The notes beneath the pieces were generated by a model that searched no databases, was not told the origin of the DNA, and saw nothing but the letters and a program-made list of their open reading frames with translations. A stretch of DNA of 42,753 nt, from assembly GCA_021372055.1 (NCBI GenBank), contig JAJFVB010000144.1, forward strand, positions 1 to 42,753, in the 5' to 3' direction. Source of the stretch: Desulfobacteraceae bacterium. Its GTDB lineage: Bacteria; Desulfobacterota; Syntrophobacteria; Syntrophobacterales; Syntrophobacteraceae. Position numbers and translations under genes: made by a program. Below, one piece after another: positions 25,124 through 32,850 of the stretch. How positions within the stretch are numbered: position 1 is the stretch's first letter; each line of letters starts with the position of its first letter.

Positions 25124-25642
25124 TCACTTTTGCCTCACGCCAAGAGCTTCCGCGGCCTCAAGGATCCAATTTTTGATTCTGTTCTTCGGCGGTACGCTTC
25201 CCACGGCGACAACCTTGCCGTTGATCAGCAATGCCGGCGATCCCATGATGCCGTATCGCGCGATTTCCCGCATGTCCGTCACGTGTTCGAAGCCGGCCGA
25301 AATATTCAGCTCGGTGAGCGCGTCCATGATAATCCGGGACAGATCATGACACTGGTTGCAGCCCGCACCGAGCACCTTGATATCGAGTCCCTCCGGCGCA
25401 TCCTCCTGCACGGGTTGCCCGAGGGACTTTCGAAACTCACGCACAAAGGCTTTGCCGTAGTCCTCTTTTGCGCCGCCAGGTATATAGTTGTCCCGGCCCA
25501 GCCGTTCGAGCATGACGGAGCGCACTTCTTCGTCGCTCAGGTCCGCGTGGGTGGAAGCCATTTCACCTATAAGCCGCCTGATCCCTATTATGCTTACGAC
25601 GAACTTGCCAACTTTGATCTGGGTAGCTTCGCGTTCCGCCAT
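25124..25642 (-). CDS. Thioredoxin-fold redox protein with extra N-terminal domain
   Basis: A 172-residue cytoplasmic protein in two parts. The first about 85 residues (IGIRRLIGEMA, DNYIPGGAKEDYGKAFVREF) form a small helical domain I do not name. The second is a thioredoxin-like domain of the small redox-active disulfide type (thioredoxin_3): IKVLGAGCNQCHDLSR with the CxxC pair, and the cis-proline segment GIMGSPALLINGKVVAVG. There is no signal peptide. ATG 25642 follows GGGGGATCGGGAC. It lies 39 bases after ccdA, in the same operon. It may deliver electrons from a cytoplasmic donor to CcdA, or act as a thiol switch. Confidence 0.85.
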   Translation of the reverse strand: MAEREATQIKVGKFVVSIIGIRRLIGEMASTHADLSDEEVRSVMLERLGRDNYIPGGAKEDYGKAFVREFRKSLGQPVQEDAPEGLDIKVLGAGCNQCHDLSRIIMDALTELNISAGFEHVTDMREIARYGIMGSPALLINGKVVAVGSVPPKNRIKNWILEAAEALGVRQK

Positions 25643-25681
25643 GTCCCGATCCCCCGGTCAATTCCAATTCCCAGCATGCGC

Positions 25682-26392
25682 CTAGGAGATATCGATAAAG
25701 GGTCTCAGCACGAAATACAACCCGAGCACTCCTATGGCAACACCCGCGCATTTTCTGAACCACTGGCTCCCTTCGTGAAAGGAGCTGCTGTCGAGCATCT
25801 TCCTGACCGTTGCCGTTGAACTCCCCGCCACCGCAATGGGGATGCAGTGTCCGATGCCGAAGAGTACAATGTAGAAAACGCCAACCATTATTTTCTGCTG
25901 GATGGTGATTATGGCAAGAATGGGTGCGATGAAGCCGAAAGTGCATGAGCCGGAGAGGATTCCGTAGGCCAGACCAAGGAGGAAAGCGCCTGCAATGCCC
26001 TTGATTTTTATTCTGCCCATAAGCCTGCCCGACATCGAGCATCGGCTCACTCCCATCATGTCCATGGCCACCCAGATGAGGATCGCTCCAACCAGGATCG
26101 TCCAGTACGGTCCAACCTCGCCAAGCATGCGGCCGAGAAGTGAACATGCAATGCCGACCGCCGCGATGCTGATGAATAGCCCGATGCTGAAGGCCACGGC
26201 GTAGAAGGCGGCTTCTCGTGCCCGCATCGCTTTATCCTGCCCCGCCACATAGCTAACAATAAGAGGTATGGAGGCGATGTGACAAGGGCTGAAAGCCACG
26301 CTCACCATACCCCAGAGAAGACAGCCCACCGCGGCAATGAGCAATCCGCCGCTCATCCAGCCGTTTATCGTGATCAAAAACTGGTCGAACAT
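25682..26392 (-). CDS. ccdA: CcdA-family transmembrane thiol-electron transporter
   Basis: A 236-residue membrane protein with six predicted spans, of the CcdA/DsbD-beta family that carries reducing equivalents from cytoplasmic thioredoxin to the periplasm. The two redox cysteines lie in equivalent helices: SPCHIASIP near residue 36 and GSCTFGFIAP near 150. A further cysteine occurs in SRCSMSGRL. The ATG at 26392 has a strong GAGGAGGGGG site. The gene sits between an exported thioredoxin and a cytoplasmic thioredoxin-fold protein, so the three products plausibly form one electron relay across the membrane. Cytochrome c maturation genes are not next to it, so a role in general periplasmic thiol reduction is as likely. 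Confidence 0.9.
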   Translation of the reverse strand: MFDQFLITINGWMSGGLLIAAVGCLLWGMVSVAFSPCHIASIPLIVSYVAGQDKAMRAREAAFYAVAFSIGLFISIAAVGIACSLLGRMLGEVGPYWTILVGAILIWVAMDMMGVSRCSMSGRLMGRIKIKGIAGAFLLGLAYGILSGSCTFGFIAPILAIITIQQKIMVGVFYIVLFGIGHCIPIAVAGSSTATVRKMLDSSSFHEGSQWFRKCAGVAIGVLGLYFVLRPFIDIS

Positions 26393-26467
26393 GTTACCCC
26401 CTCCTCAAACGCGAGCAACGTCAAGCATTTCGGAAACTTCGCCTGCGCCCCATTTTCCCGCCTCGCG

Positions 26468-26869
26468 CTATTTGACCCCCATTGTCTCCAGTCGCGTGAT
26501 GATGCTGTTCTTGTCCAGAAAACCCTCATGGCGGGAGACTTCCTTGCCTTCCGCGTCATAAAAGATCTGAGTGGGAATGGACTTGATGCCGAACTTGTGT
26601 CCTACGGCGGGATTTTCCCAGACGTCTATAAAGACAATGGCTGCCTTGCCCGTCGAGGTGTATTCCTCCTCAAGTTCCTTGAGGATCGGAAGCATCATTT
26701 TGCACGGAATGCATTTCTTCGCTCCGATATCGACCATCGTAACCTTGCCCTCAACCGGCACCTGCGGCACCGGCGCCTTTTCATCGGTGCTGAGACACAC
26801 GGTCGAAAAGCAGAACACGAGGAGCAATGCCACGACCATCGCGGGCACAAACGATCCGATTTTTTTCAC
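26468..26869 (-). CDS. Exported thioredoxin-like protein
   Basis: A 133-residue thioredoxin-fold protein with an N-terminal signal or anchor (KKIGSFVPAMVVALLLVFCF). The active site is CIPC (KKCIPCKMMLPIL) and the cis-proline follows in IKSIPTQIFYDAEGKE. The chosen start is GTG 26869, with GGAGGA five bases upstream; the TTG at 26881 would overlap that site. The cysteine in VFCFSTVC might be lipidated, but no clean lipobox is seen. It is the first gene of the trx-ccdA-trx operon, and a sigma-54 promoter lies about 200 bases upstream. It likely receives electrons from CcdA and reduces disulfides or a peroxide or metal-stress target in the periplasm. Confidence 0.85.
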   Translation of the reverse strand: MKKIGSFVPAMVVALLLVFCFSTVCLSTDEKAPVPQVPVEGKVTMVDIGAKKCIPCKMMLPILKELEEEYTSTGKAAIVFIDVWENPAVGHKFGIKSIPTQIFYDAEGKEVSRHEGFLDKNSIITRLETMGVK

Positions 26870-27067
26870 ATCTTCCTCCAAATTCCTTTGATTGACACAT
26901 TACCGCCCGGCCCCCCGAAAAATCAATTATTCTCTAGTAATATCCGGGCCGGACACCAGGGACGGTCCCCTGCAGAATCTCAAAGAAGTCATTTCAGGTA
27001 AACGGGATTTTTGAAGACAAACAGCCCCATCCAGGCGTGGAGACGCTCCACGTCCCGCGTTACAACG

Positions 27068-27082
27068 GCAATTGCCGTGCCA
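27068..27082 (-). promoter_or_regulatory. Sigma-54 (-24/-12) promoter for the trx-ccdA operon
   Basis: On the minus strand the sequence TGGCAC-N5-TTGC is a perfect core match to the sigma-54 consensus, with the invariant GG and GC at the right spacing. It points to the exported thioredoxin gene starting at 26869. The nearby plus-strand regulator gene encodes a sigma-54 activator. Confidence 0.7.
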
Positions 27083-27208
27083 GGAGTCGCATTTGACCGT
27101 GGCCCCGCCTCAAGCTTTCGGAATCGCATGACTTAGCCGCTTGTCTTTCCACGGAGCGCGGCAGCACACTCTCGGGCAGCGGCAAAAAACGTCGCGCCGC
27201 GAATCACG

Positions 27209-27248
27209 GCTTACCGGATGTTTTGCATACGTTTCAAGAGCTTACCGG
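27209..27248. promoter_or_regulatory. Direct repeats, candidate activator-binding sites
   Basis: GCTTACCGG occurs at 27209-27217 and again at 27240-27248, 31 bases apart, close to three helical turns. They lie about 130-165 bases upstream of the minus-strand sigma-54 promoter, the usual distance for NtrC-family enhancer sites. A weaker TACCGG occurs at 27322-27327. Binding by the neighbouring response regulator is inferred. Confidence 0.45.
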
Positions 27249-27446
27249 TTCGACGGATTTTTCTCCGAGGATGCGCGATCTCGACATTTTTGTCGGACGT
27301 ATCGGGGCAACAAACGAACGATACCGGCTAATATCCCGAATTGACTGGAAGCAATCCTCCCGTGCAACTATAATGCGGATGGTATGGACCTTGCTCTCGG
27401 TCATGAGGCCGAAGTTTGGAATAATACTCACCGGAAGGTCCCTGCG

Positions 27447-27899
27447 ATGAAAAATGGTTGGATTGTCTTGTTGCTCCTTTTGGCTTTCCTGTCCGAACTC
27501 CATCCGGCGTGCGCCGGACAGCAGCGGACGTCGAGCCCGGTTGCGCGCATTTCGGGCGACTGCCTCTCCACTGGCGAGTTGCAGCTTTCGGAGGAGCAGA
27601 GATCTGCCATCGCTCGAATCGAGAGCCAATACAAAGATCGCGTGAACCGCCTTCAGAACAGGCTCATGGGGAAGCGGCTGGAGATGCAGCAGGGTTTTAG
27701 AGACCCCGAAATCAACGAGGCAAACCTCAGGGCAAAAGCAGTCGAGGTATCCGACCTTCAAAGAGAATGCCTTCAGGCGATGCTGGATTTTCAGCTTGCC
27801 GTAAGGGCGCTGCTTTCACCCGATCAGCTGCGCATCTGGTGCGCTTCGACGGAGCCCTGTCTTACGCGGTGGAGTGGGAAACCGCAATGCACCTATTGA
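27447..27899 (+). CDS. ZraP/Spy/CpxP-like periplasmic stress protein
   Basis: A 150-residue exported protein with a clear signal peptide (MKNGWIVLLLLLAFLSELHPACA). The mature part is helical and charged: LSEEQRSAIARIES, then KDRVNRLQNRLMGKRLEMQQ, and ends with an LTxxQ-type segment (LLSPDQLRIW). This is the pattern of the CpxP/Spy/ZraP family of periplasmic chaperones and metal sensors. Several cysteines near the C-terminus (WCASTEPC, PQC) might bind metal or sense thiol state. ATG 27447 has GGAAGG eight bases upstream. Its last 13 bases overlap the kinase gene, as expected for a ZraP-ZraS-ZraR set, although in E. coli zraP is divergent. It likely represses or tunes the kinase. Confidence 0.75.
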   Translation: MKNGWIVLLLLLAFLSELHPACAGQQRTSSPVARISGDCLSTGELQLSEEQRSAIARIESQYKDRVNRLQNRLMGKRLEMQQGFRDPEINEANLRAKAVEVSDLQRECLQAMLDFQLAVRALLSPDQLRIWCASTEPCLTRWSGKPQCTY

Positions 27900-29647
27900 A
27901 AGGTCTGTTCAGAGGCCTCAAAACGGAAAGCCGCCGCCACTTTATACAGCCCCTGGCGGTCGCCCTCGTTTTTCTCCTCTTCGCGCTTCTCTTTTTCGGC
28001 ATGGCCATGATGGACCTTGGCCGTCTCGAAAATCTGCTTATGGACTCACTCCGGAAAAAAGCCACCTATGTCGTGGATGTAACCGAGAAAGCATCCCTGG
28101 AAAAGCACACGCAACTGATGCGCGTCGGGGAGCAGTACAGAAGCATGTCCGGAGGCACTGTCCTCAACCATCAAGGCTTCTCTCTTCAGGAAGCCCTCGT
28201 GCGGGAATTGATCGGCGTTGCCCGGCAGGCCGATCGAGAGGCGCGAAGCGGCGGCCCCGTCGAGGAAAAGCTCCGCGAACTGTGCGAATCGGAGTATATC
28301 CGCGAGGCGGGGCTTTTCGACGATTTCGCCTCGATCTCCGCACAGAGCGCTCCCCTTCCCCCTGAGATCCTCACCCAGATCGAAGCCATAATACGAGGCA
28401 GGGAGGAAATCTCGATAAACCTGTTTCACGCATTGCAGGCGCAGGAACCCGGCTACATCGCGATAAGGCGTCAGGACGGCAAGGGAGCCGTTGTGCTGGT
28501 GCTCGACAGGCAGGGACTTGAACACTGGGGATGGAGGGTTGCCATACAGGCCGCAATCGACGACCTGCACTGGGGAACCGGAATCGCATACCTGTCCGTT
28601 GCGGATAGAAACGGCCGGATCCTGGCCGGGTATGGGAACATTCCCCGGGAGAAGGTCGAAGAGTGCCTGCTCATGGCGGGCGCGGCAAGGGAGGCCGGAG
28701 CGCCCGAAGGCCAGTGCGTGATGGTGGGAGATACCAAGTTTCTTGAACTCTCCCTTCCTTTTCAAAGTGGCGGCAAGCCCCTGGGAACCGCTTTCGTGGG
28801 GCTCGAAACCCATGAGACCGAACAGCTTTTGCTGGAAAACCAAAAACGGATCTTCCTCTGGACAGCCCTTATGATGCTCGTGGGCCTTTTCGCACTCGGG
28901 ATGCTGTATCGGACTCAAAACAGGCACATTTCCAGGATCCAAGACATAAGCGAACGGCTTCACCACGCCGAACGCCTCTCCTCCCTGGGAAAGCTTGCCG
29001 CAGGCGTGGCGCACGAGATCCGCAATCCGCTCAATGCAATCAGCATGGCCGCCCAAAGGCTTCAGCAGGAATTCGTTCCAGGCGAAGACGACCGGAAGGA
29101 AAAGTTCGAGCGCATCTCCCACATCATCCGGAACGAAATAAGGCGGTTGAACAAGATCGTTGAGGATTTCCTGAGCCTTTCCAGGAGCGACCGCATGGAG
29201 TTACGCGAGCAGTCCCTCACGCCTCTTCTGGACCAGATTCTTTTCCTCGCGCGCGAGGAAGGCGCTCCAAAGGGCATACGGATCGAAAAAGGACGCTCGG
29301 ATCCCGGGATACGTGTTCTCATGGACGCGGGCAAAATGGAGCAGGCCCTTCTCAATATTATCCGCAACGCAATGGAATCCATTTCCGGTGAGGGCTGCAT
29401 CACGGTATCATGCGACATTCAGGGAAAGTACCGGGCCTGCATCACCATTTCCGATACCGGCTCGGGAATCCCCGCCGGAGAGGAGAAACGCATATTCGAC
29501 CCGTTCTATACCAGCAAGAAGAACGGAATCGGATTGGGCCTTGCCATCTCCCATGAGATTGTCGTTGCGCACGGCGGAGAAATCCGCGTCGAAAGCGAAG
29601 CCCAAAAGGGCACGACATTCCATGTGCTGCTCCCCCGGCTTCCGTGA
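27887..29647 (+). CDS. Membrane sensor histidine kinase (ZraS-like)
   Basis: A 586-residue sensor kinase. A first membrane helix (about residues 24-45) and a second (about 322-342) enclose a periplasmic sensor of some 275 residues with a PAS/CACHE-like look. Then comes the HisKA domain with phospho-acceptor H376 in AAGVAHEIRNPLNAI. The ATPase domain follows with its N, G1 and G2 boxes (NIIRNAMESI, DTGSGIP, GIGLGLAIS). No clear HAMP domain separates the helix from HisKA. ATG 27887 follows GTGGAGTGGG and overlaps the preceding gene by 13 bases. It pairs with the sigma-54 response regulator 45 bases downstream. The signal sensed is unknown; a ZraP-like partner suggests metal or envelope stress. 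Confidence 0.88.
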   Translation: MHLLKGLFRGLKTESRRHFIQPLAVALVFLLFALLFFGMAMMDLGRLENLLMDSLRKKATYVVDVTEKASLEKHTQLMRVGEQYRSMSGGTVLNHQGFSLQEALVRELIGVARQADREARSGGPVEEKLRELCESEYIREAGLFDDFASISAQSAPLPPEILTQIEAIIRGREEISINLFHALQAQEPGYIAIRRQDGKGAVVLVLDRQGLEHWGWRVAIQAAIDDLHWGTGIAYLSVADRNGRILAGYGNIPREKVEECLLMAGAAREAGAPEGQCVMVGDTKFLELSLPFQSGGKPLGTAFVGLETHETEQLLLENQKRIFLWTALMMLVGLFALGMLYRTQNRHISRIQDISERLHHAERLSSLGKLAAGVAHEIRNPLNAISMAAQRLQQEFVPGEDDRKEKFERISHIIRNEIRRLNKIVEDFLSLSRSDRMELREQSLTPLLDQILFLAREEGAPKGIRIEKGRSDPGIRVLMDAGKMEQALLNIIRNAMESISGEGCITVSCDIQGKYRACITISDTGSGIPAGEEKRIFDPFYTSKKNGIGLGLAISHEIVVAHGGEIRVESEAQKGTTFHVLLPRLP

Positions 29648-29692
29648 GAAAAAAGGATGAAGCCGATCATTCATGGGTAAGGACACCGCGCC

Positions 29693-31054
29693 ATGAGCAG
29701 TCTTGATATCCTCATCGTCGACGATGAACCGTTCCAGAGGGAGATGCTTCGGGATTTCCTTCTCAAAGATGGGCACCGTATCGCGGAAGCAGCGAACGGG
29801 GAAACGGCCCTGCAACTGATCTCGCGGAACTACTTCGACCTTGTGCTCCTCGATTTCAGGATGCCCGGCCTTTCCGGTCTGGAAACCCTCAAAGAAATAA
29901 AGAGGATAAATCCCCTGATCGATGCCGTGATGGTGACCGCCTACGGCACCGTCGAGACGGCGGTCGAAGCCATGCATGCCGGGGCAAGGGACTACGTTAC
30001 CAAGCCCATCGATCTCGAAGAACTCTCCATCCTTGTCAACCGCACGGCGGAACACCGCCTGCTTCTCCGGGAAAACGAAGTCCTCAAGCAGCAACTCATG
30101 GTCAAGGGAGTCTCCTCGGCGACCATTCGCCACAAAAGCCGCATCATGGGCGAGCTCATAAACCTTGCGGGGAGGATAGCGCCAAGCCAGGCAACCGTCC
30201 TGATCCAGGGCGAAACCGGAACAGGAAAGGAGCTTTTCGCGCGGTTGATCCACCACCTCAGCCCCCGCTGCGAGCAGCCTCTGGTGACGGTAAACTGTGC
30301 CGCAATCCCCGAGACTCTGCTCGAAAGCGAACTTTTCGGGCACGAGAAAGGAGCTTTCACGGGCGCCACGCAAAGGCGTATCGGAATGTTCGAACAGGCT
30401 GACGGCGGCACGCTGTTTCTCGACGAAATCGGGGAACTCACTCTTCCCGTGCAGGTGAAGCTCCTGAGATTTCTGCAGGACCGCGAGTTCCAAAGAATCG
30501 GAGGCGACAGAACGATCAAGGCGGATGTGCGCATCATCAGCGCCACCCATCAGGACCTTGAAGCCGGGGTGAAGGAGGGCAGTTTCCGCGAGGACCTCTA
30601 CTACCGGATCAACGTGGTTACGATGAAGATCCCGCCGCTCCGGGAACGCCGCGAAGACATCCCCGTGCTGATCGACCATTTCGTCAAACGCTTTGCCCGC
30701 GAGAACAGGAAAAAATACGAAGGAGTGAGTCTCGAAGCCCGCGACCTGCTCATCAAATACGATTATCCCGGCAATGTCAGAGAGTTGGAAAACATCATCG
30801 AGCGTGCCATCGTCATTTCGCGAAGTCCTGTGCTCTCGGTCGCCGACCTGCCCTTCCACGATGCGCAGTGCAGGGATGAGACTCAGGAGGAGGATTCGGG
30901 CGGGGTGCTTTCCGCGGCACTGGAAAAACTCGAAAGCCAGATGATACGCGACGCCCTGGAGAAAACCGGATTCAACCAGACGCAGGCGGCCAGGCTGCTT
31001 GGATTGAGCGAAAGGATGCTGCGCTACAAATTGAAAAAATACGGCATGAAATAA
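29693..31054 (+). CDS. NtrC-family sigma-54-dependent response regulator (ZraR-like)
   Basis: A 453-residue regulator with three domains. The receiver (1-120) has acidic pocket DD at 10-11, phospho-acceptor D54 (LLDFRMPG) and a conserved Lys in YVTKPID. The AAA+ domain (about 140-370) shows Walker A GETGTGKE, the sigma-54 contact loop GAFTGA, Walker B GGTLFLDEIGEL and the arginine finger segment FREDLYYR. The Fis-type helix-turn-helix at the end (FNQTQAARLLGLSERMLRYK) binds DNA. The ATG follows a weak AAGGAC site. The best nearby sigma-54 promoter points to the divergent trx-ccdA operon, making that operon its likely target. Confidence 0.93.
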   Translation: MSSLDILIVDDEPFQREMLRDFLLKDGHRIAEAANGETALQLISRNYFDLVLLDFRMPGLSGLETLKEIKRINPLIDAVMVTAYGTVETAVEAMHAGARDYVTKPIDLEELSILVNRTAEHRLLLRENEVLKQQLMVKGVSSATIRHKSRIMGELINLAGRIAPSQATVLIQGETGTGKELFARLIHHLSPRCEQPLVTVNCAAIPETLLESELFGHEKGAFTGATQRRIGMFEQADGGTLFLDEIGELTLPVQVKLLRFLQDREFQRIGGDRTIKADVRIISATHQDLEAGVKEGSFREDLYYRINVVTMKIPPLRERREDIPVLIDHFVKRFARENRKKYEGVSLEARDLLIKYDYPGNVRELENIIERAIVISRSPVLSVADLPFHDAQCRDETQEEDSGGVLSAALEKLESQMIRDALEKTGFNQTQAARLLGLSERMLRYKLKKYGMK

Positions 31055-31187
31055 CGGCGCCGCTTCGGGAGGCTCCGGCATGGCCGCTGCACCGGATTTC
31101 CTCGCGCACCCTTCGCGCGGCGCTGGCGGCTGCGGGAAGCGTTGCCGCGCGGAAGCCGCCTCCGATTTGCGCCGCATTTCATAATTG

Positions 31188-31217
31188 TTGACGCTTCCGC
31201 TCCTGCTTCTCTATACT
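31188..31217 (+). promoter_or_regulatory. Candidate sigma-70 promoter for the AmmeMemoRadiSam pair
   Basis: TTGACG (31188-31193) and TATACT (31212-31217) are 18 bases apart and lie about 90 bases upstream of the ATG at 31308. The preceding 130 bases are very GC-rich and contain palindromic stretches that may end transcription of the regulator gene. Confidence 0.5.
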
Positions 31218-31307
31218 CTACTTAACAATTGCCGGCGCAAAGTCTCAGGAAACTCACCTCGCTCTACGCTGCTTATTTCGGCAAGGAGCAGCATCAGGAG
31301 ACAAGTC

Positions 31308-32831
31308 ATGTCCGGAATTTTCGCCAGGACGCTCTCGGTATCTGCGATCCTCGTCGTCTTCGCCCTTTTCCCGATTATGACCGAACCTGCATCGGGAGCA
31401 CCGGAGCCCAATCTCGCACAGGTCCAGAAACCACTGCTCGCCGGCACGTGGTACCCCGGCAGCGAACAGGAACTCCGGGCTGTCGTGAAAGAATTCCTCT
31501 CCCGCGTTCCTCCGTCGCGGATCGACGAAAAGCCGATTGCCATCGTTTCGCCCCACGCGGGATATGTCTATTCAGGACAGATCGCCGCCCGCTCCTATGC
31601 CGCGCTCCAGGGCAGCAAATTCGATTCCGTCATCGTCATTGGCCCGAGCCACCAGGTCGCTTTTCGCGGAATGGCGACCCTGGATTGCGCGGGATTCAGC
31701 ACTCCGCTGGGTGTTGTTCCCGTTGACCGGACCCTGATGGCGGACCTCATGAAACGGGAGCCGAAAATCCGCAATTTGCCGGAACCGTTTGCCAAAGAGC
31801 ATTCCATTGAGATTCAGCTCCCATTCCTGCAATCTGTTCTCCCGGGATTCAAGCTCGTTCCCATCATTATGGGCGAGGCCGATATGGCGACCTGCCGCTC
31901 GCTTGCCGATGCCATAGTTGACGCGATCCGGGGCAAGTCCGTACTGGTTGTCGCCAGTTCCGACCTCTCCCACTTCCACCCTTATGAAACCGCAAACGAG
32001 CTCGACAGGCACTTCGTCGATTGCCTTAAAGCGATGGATGTCTCCCGTCTCTACAACTGCCTGGAGACCCAAAGGTGCGAGGCCTGCGGGCGCGGGCCCG
32101 TCGTCACCGCGATGATCCTCTCCGAAAAGCTCGGAGCAAAAACGTGCCGGGTGCTCGATTATGCCAATTCGGGCGATGTGACGGGAGAAAAGGCGTCCCC
32201 GCGCGGCGTTGTCGGATACGTTGCCGCCGCCTTCCTCAAATCCACATCCGACCGTGACAAGTCCGAAAATAAGCGGGCGGGCATCGATCTGGGATTGAGC
32301 GATGCCGATAAGGCGAAGCTTCACGCAATAGCCAGGGAAGTCATCGAATCGAAGTGTCTCGGGACGAAACCCGTCGGCCAGGCCGCTTTTGTGACCTCGC
32401 CGAAACTCAAAGAGCACCGGGGCGCCTTTGTCACCATCAACAAGAAAGGCCAGCTTCGCGGATGCATCGGACAGGTCGTCGCCACCCAGCCGCTTGCGGA
32501 CTCCGTTGCGGAAATGGCCGAAGCGGCCGCCCTGCACGACCCGCGCTTTTCTCCCCTTCGGCCGGACGAACTTCCCGACATCACCATCGAAATTTCCGTC
32601 CTGACGCCTTTTGAAAAGATGCAATCGCCGGATGAAATCGTCATCGGCAAACACGGGCTCATCATCCGCCGCGGGATCTCAAGCGGGCTGCTTCTCCCGC
32701 AAGTCGCGAGCGACTACGGCTGGGACGCAAAGACCTTCCTCGAACAGACCTGCGTGAAGGCCGGGCTTCCGAAAGACGCCTGGAAGGACAAGAATACGGA
32801 GATATATCTCTTTTCGGCCGATGTCTTTTAA
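31308..32831 (+). CDS. MEMO-AMMECR1 fusion, exported form (AmmeMemoRadiSam proteins B and A)
   Basis: A 507-residue two-domain protein. An N-terminal hydrophobic segment (LSVSAILVVFALFPIM, then AxGA) looks like a signal peptide. Residues about 40-310 are a MEMO domain (AmrB) with the metal-site residues seen in human MEMO1: SPHAGYVYSG, GPSHQVAF, SDLSHFHPY and CEACGRGPV. Residues about 325-507 are an AMMECR1 domain (AmrA) with the signature LRGCIGQV. ATG 31308 has CAGGAG seven bases upstream. The radical SAM partner starts at or just after its stop. The three-part system is conserved across bacteria and archaea, but its reaction is unknown. Export of MEMO-AMMECR1 is unusual compared with the cytoplasmic eukaryotic relatives. 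Confidence 0.9.
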   Translation: MSGIFARTLSVSAILVVFALFPIMTEPASGAPEPNLAQVQKPLLAGTWYPGSEQELRAVVKEFLSRVPPSRIDEKPIAIVSPHAGYVYSGQIAARSYAALQGSKFDSVIVIGPSHQVAFRGMATLDCAGFSTPLGVVPVDRTLMADLMKREPKIRNLPEPFAKEHSIEIQLPFLQSVLPGFKLVPIIMGEADMATCRSLADAIVDAIRGKSVLVVASSDLSHFHPYETANELDRHFVDCLKAMDVSRLYNCLETQRCEACGRGPVVTAMILSEKLGAKTCRVLDYANSGDVTGEKASPRGVVGYVAAAFLKSTSDRDKSENKRAGIDLGLSDADKAKLHAIAREVIESKCLGTKPVGQAAFVTSPKLKEHRGAFVTINKKGQLRGCIGQVVATQPLADSVAEMAEAAALHDPRFSPLRPDELPDITIEISVLTPFEKMQSPDEIVIGKHGLIIRRGISSGLLLPQVASDYGWDAKTFLEQTCVKAGLPKDAWKDKNTEIYLFSADVF

Positions 32832-32850
32832 CAGAGAGCGGGATTCGAAT

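Larger units (their letters stand above)
26870..27446. other. Divergent control region between thiol-redox operon and ZraPSR-like genes
   Basis: This region separates two divergent transcription units. It holds a minus-strand -24/-12 promoter (27068-27082) and, downstream of it, a transcribed 7-base inverted repeat (CGTGGAG / CTCCACG, 27036-27052). It also holds upstream direct repeats (27209-27248) and, near the plus-strand genes, a perfect TATAAT (27369-27374) without a well-spaced -35. No protein gene is convincing here. Confidence 0.65.

Noticed and set aside
27341..27374. TTGACT and perfect TATAAT upstream of the ZraP-like gene
   Set aside because: The spacer is 22 bases, far from the usual 16-18. 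The TATAAT may still be a -10 with a poor -35, so it is mentioned only in the interval description.
31055..31187. GC-rich palindromic stretch after the response regulator, considered as another copy of the intergenic repeat
   Set aside because: It lacks the AATGATT hairpin and the CGCCAAAATGAGC segment that define the family.
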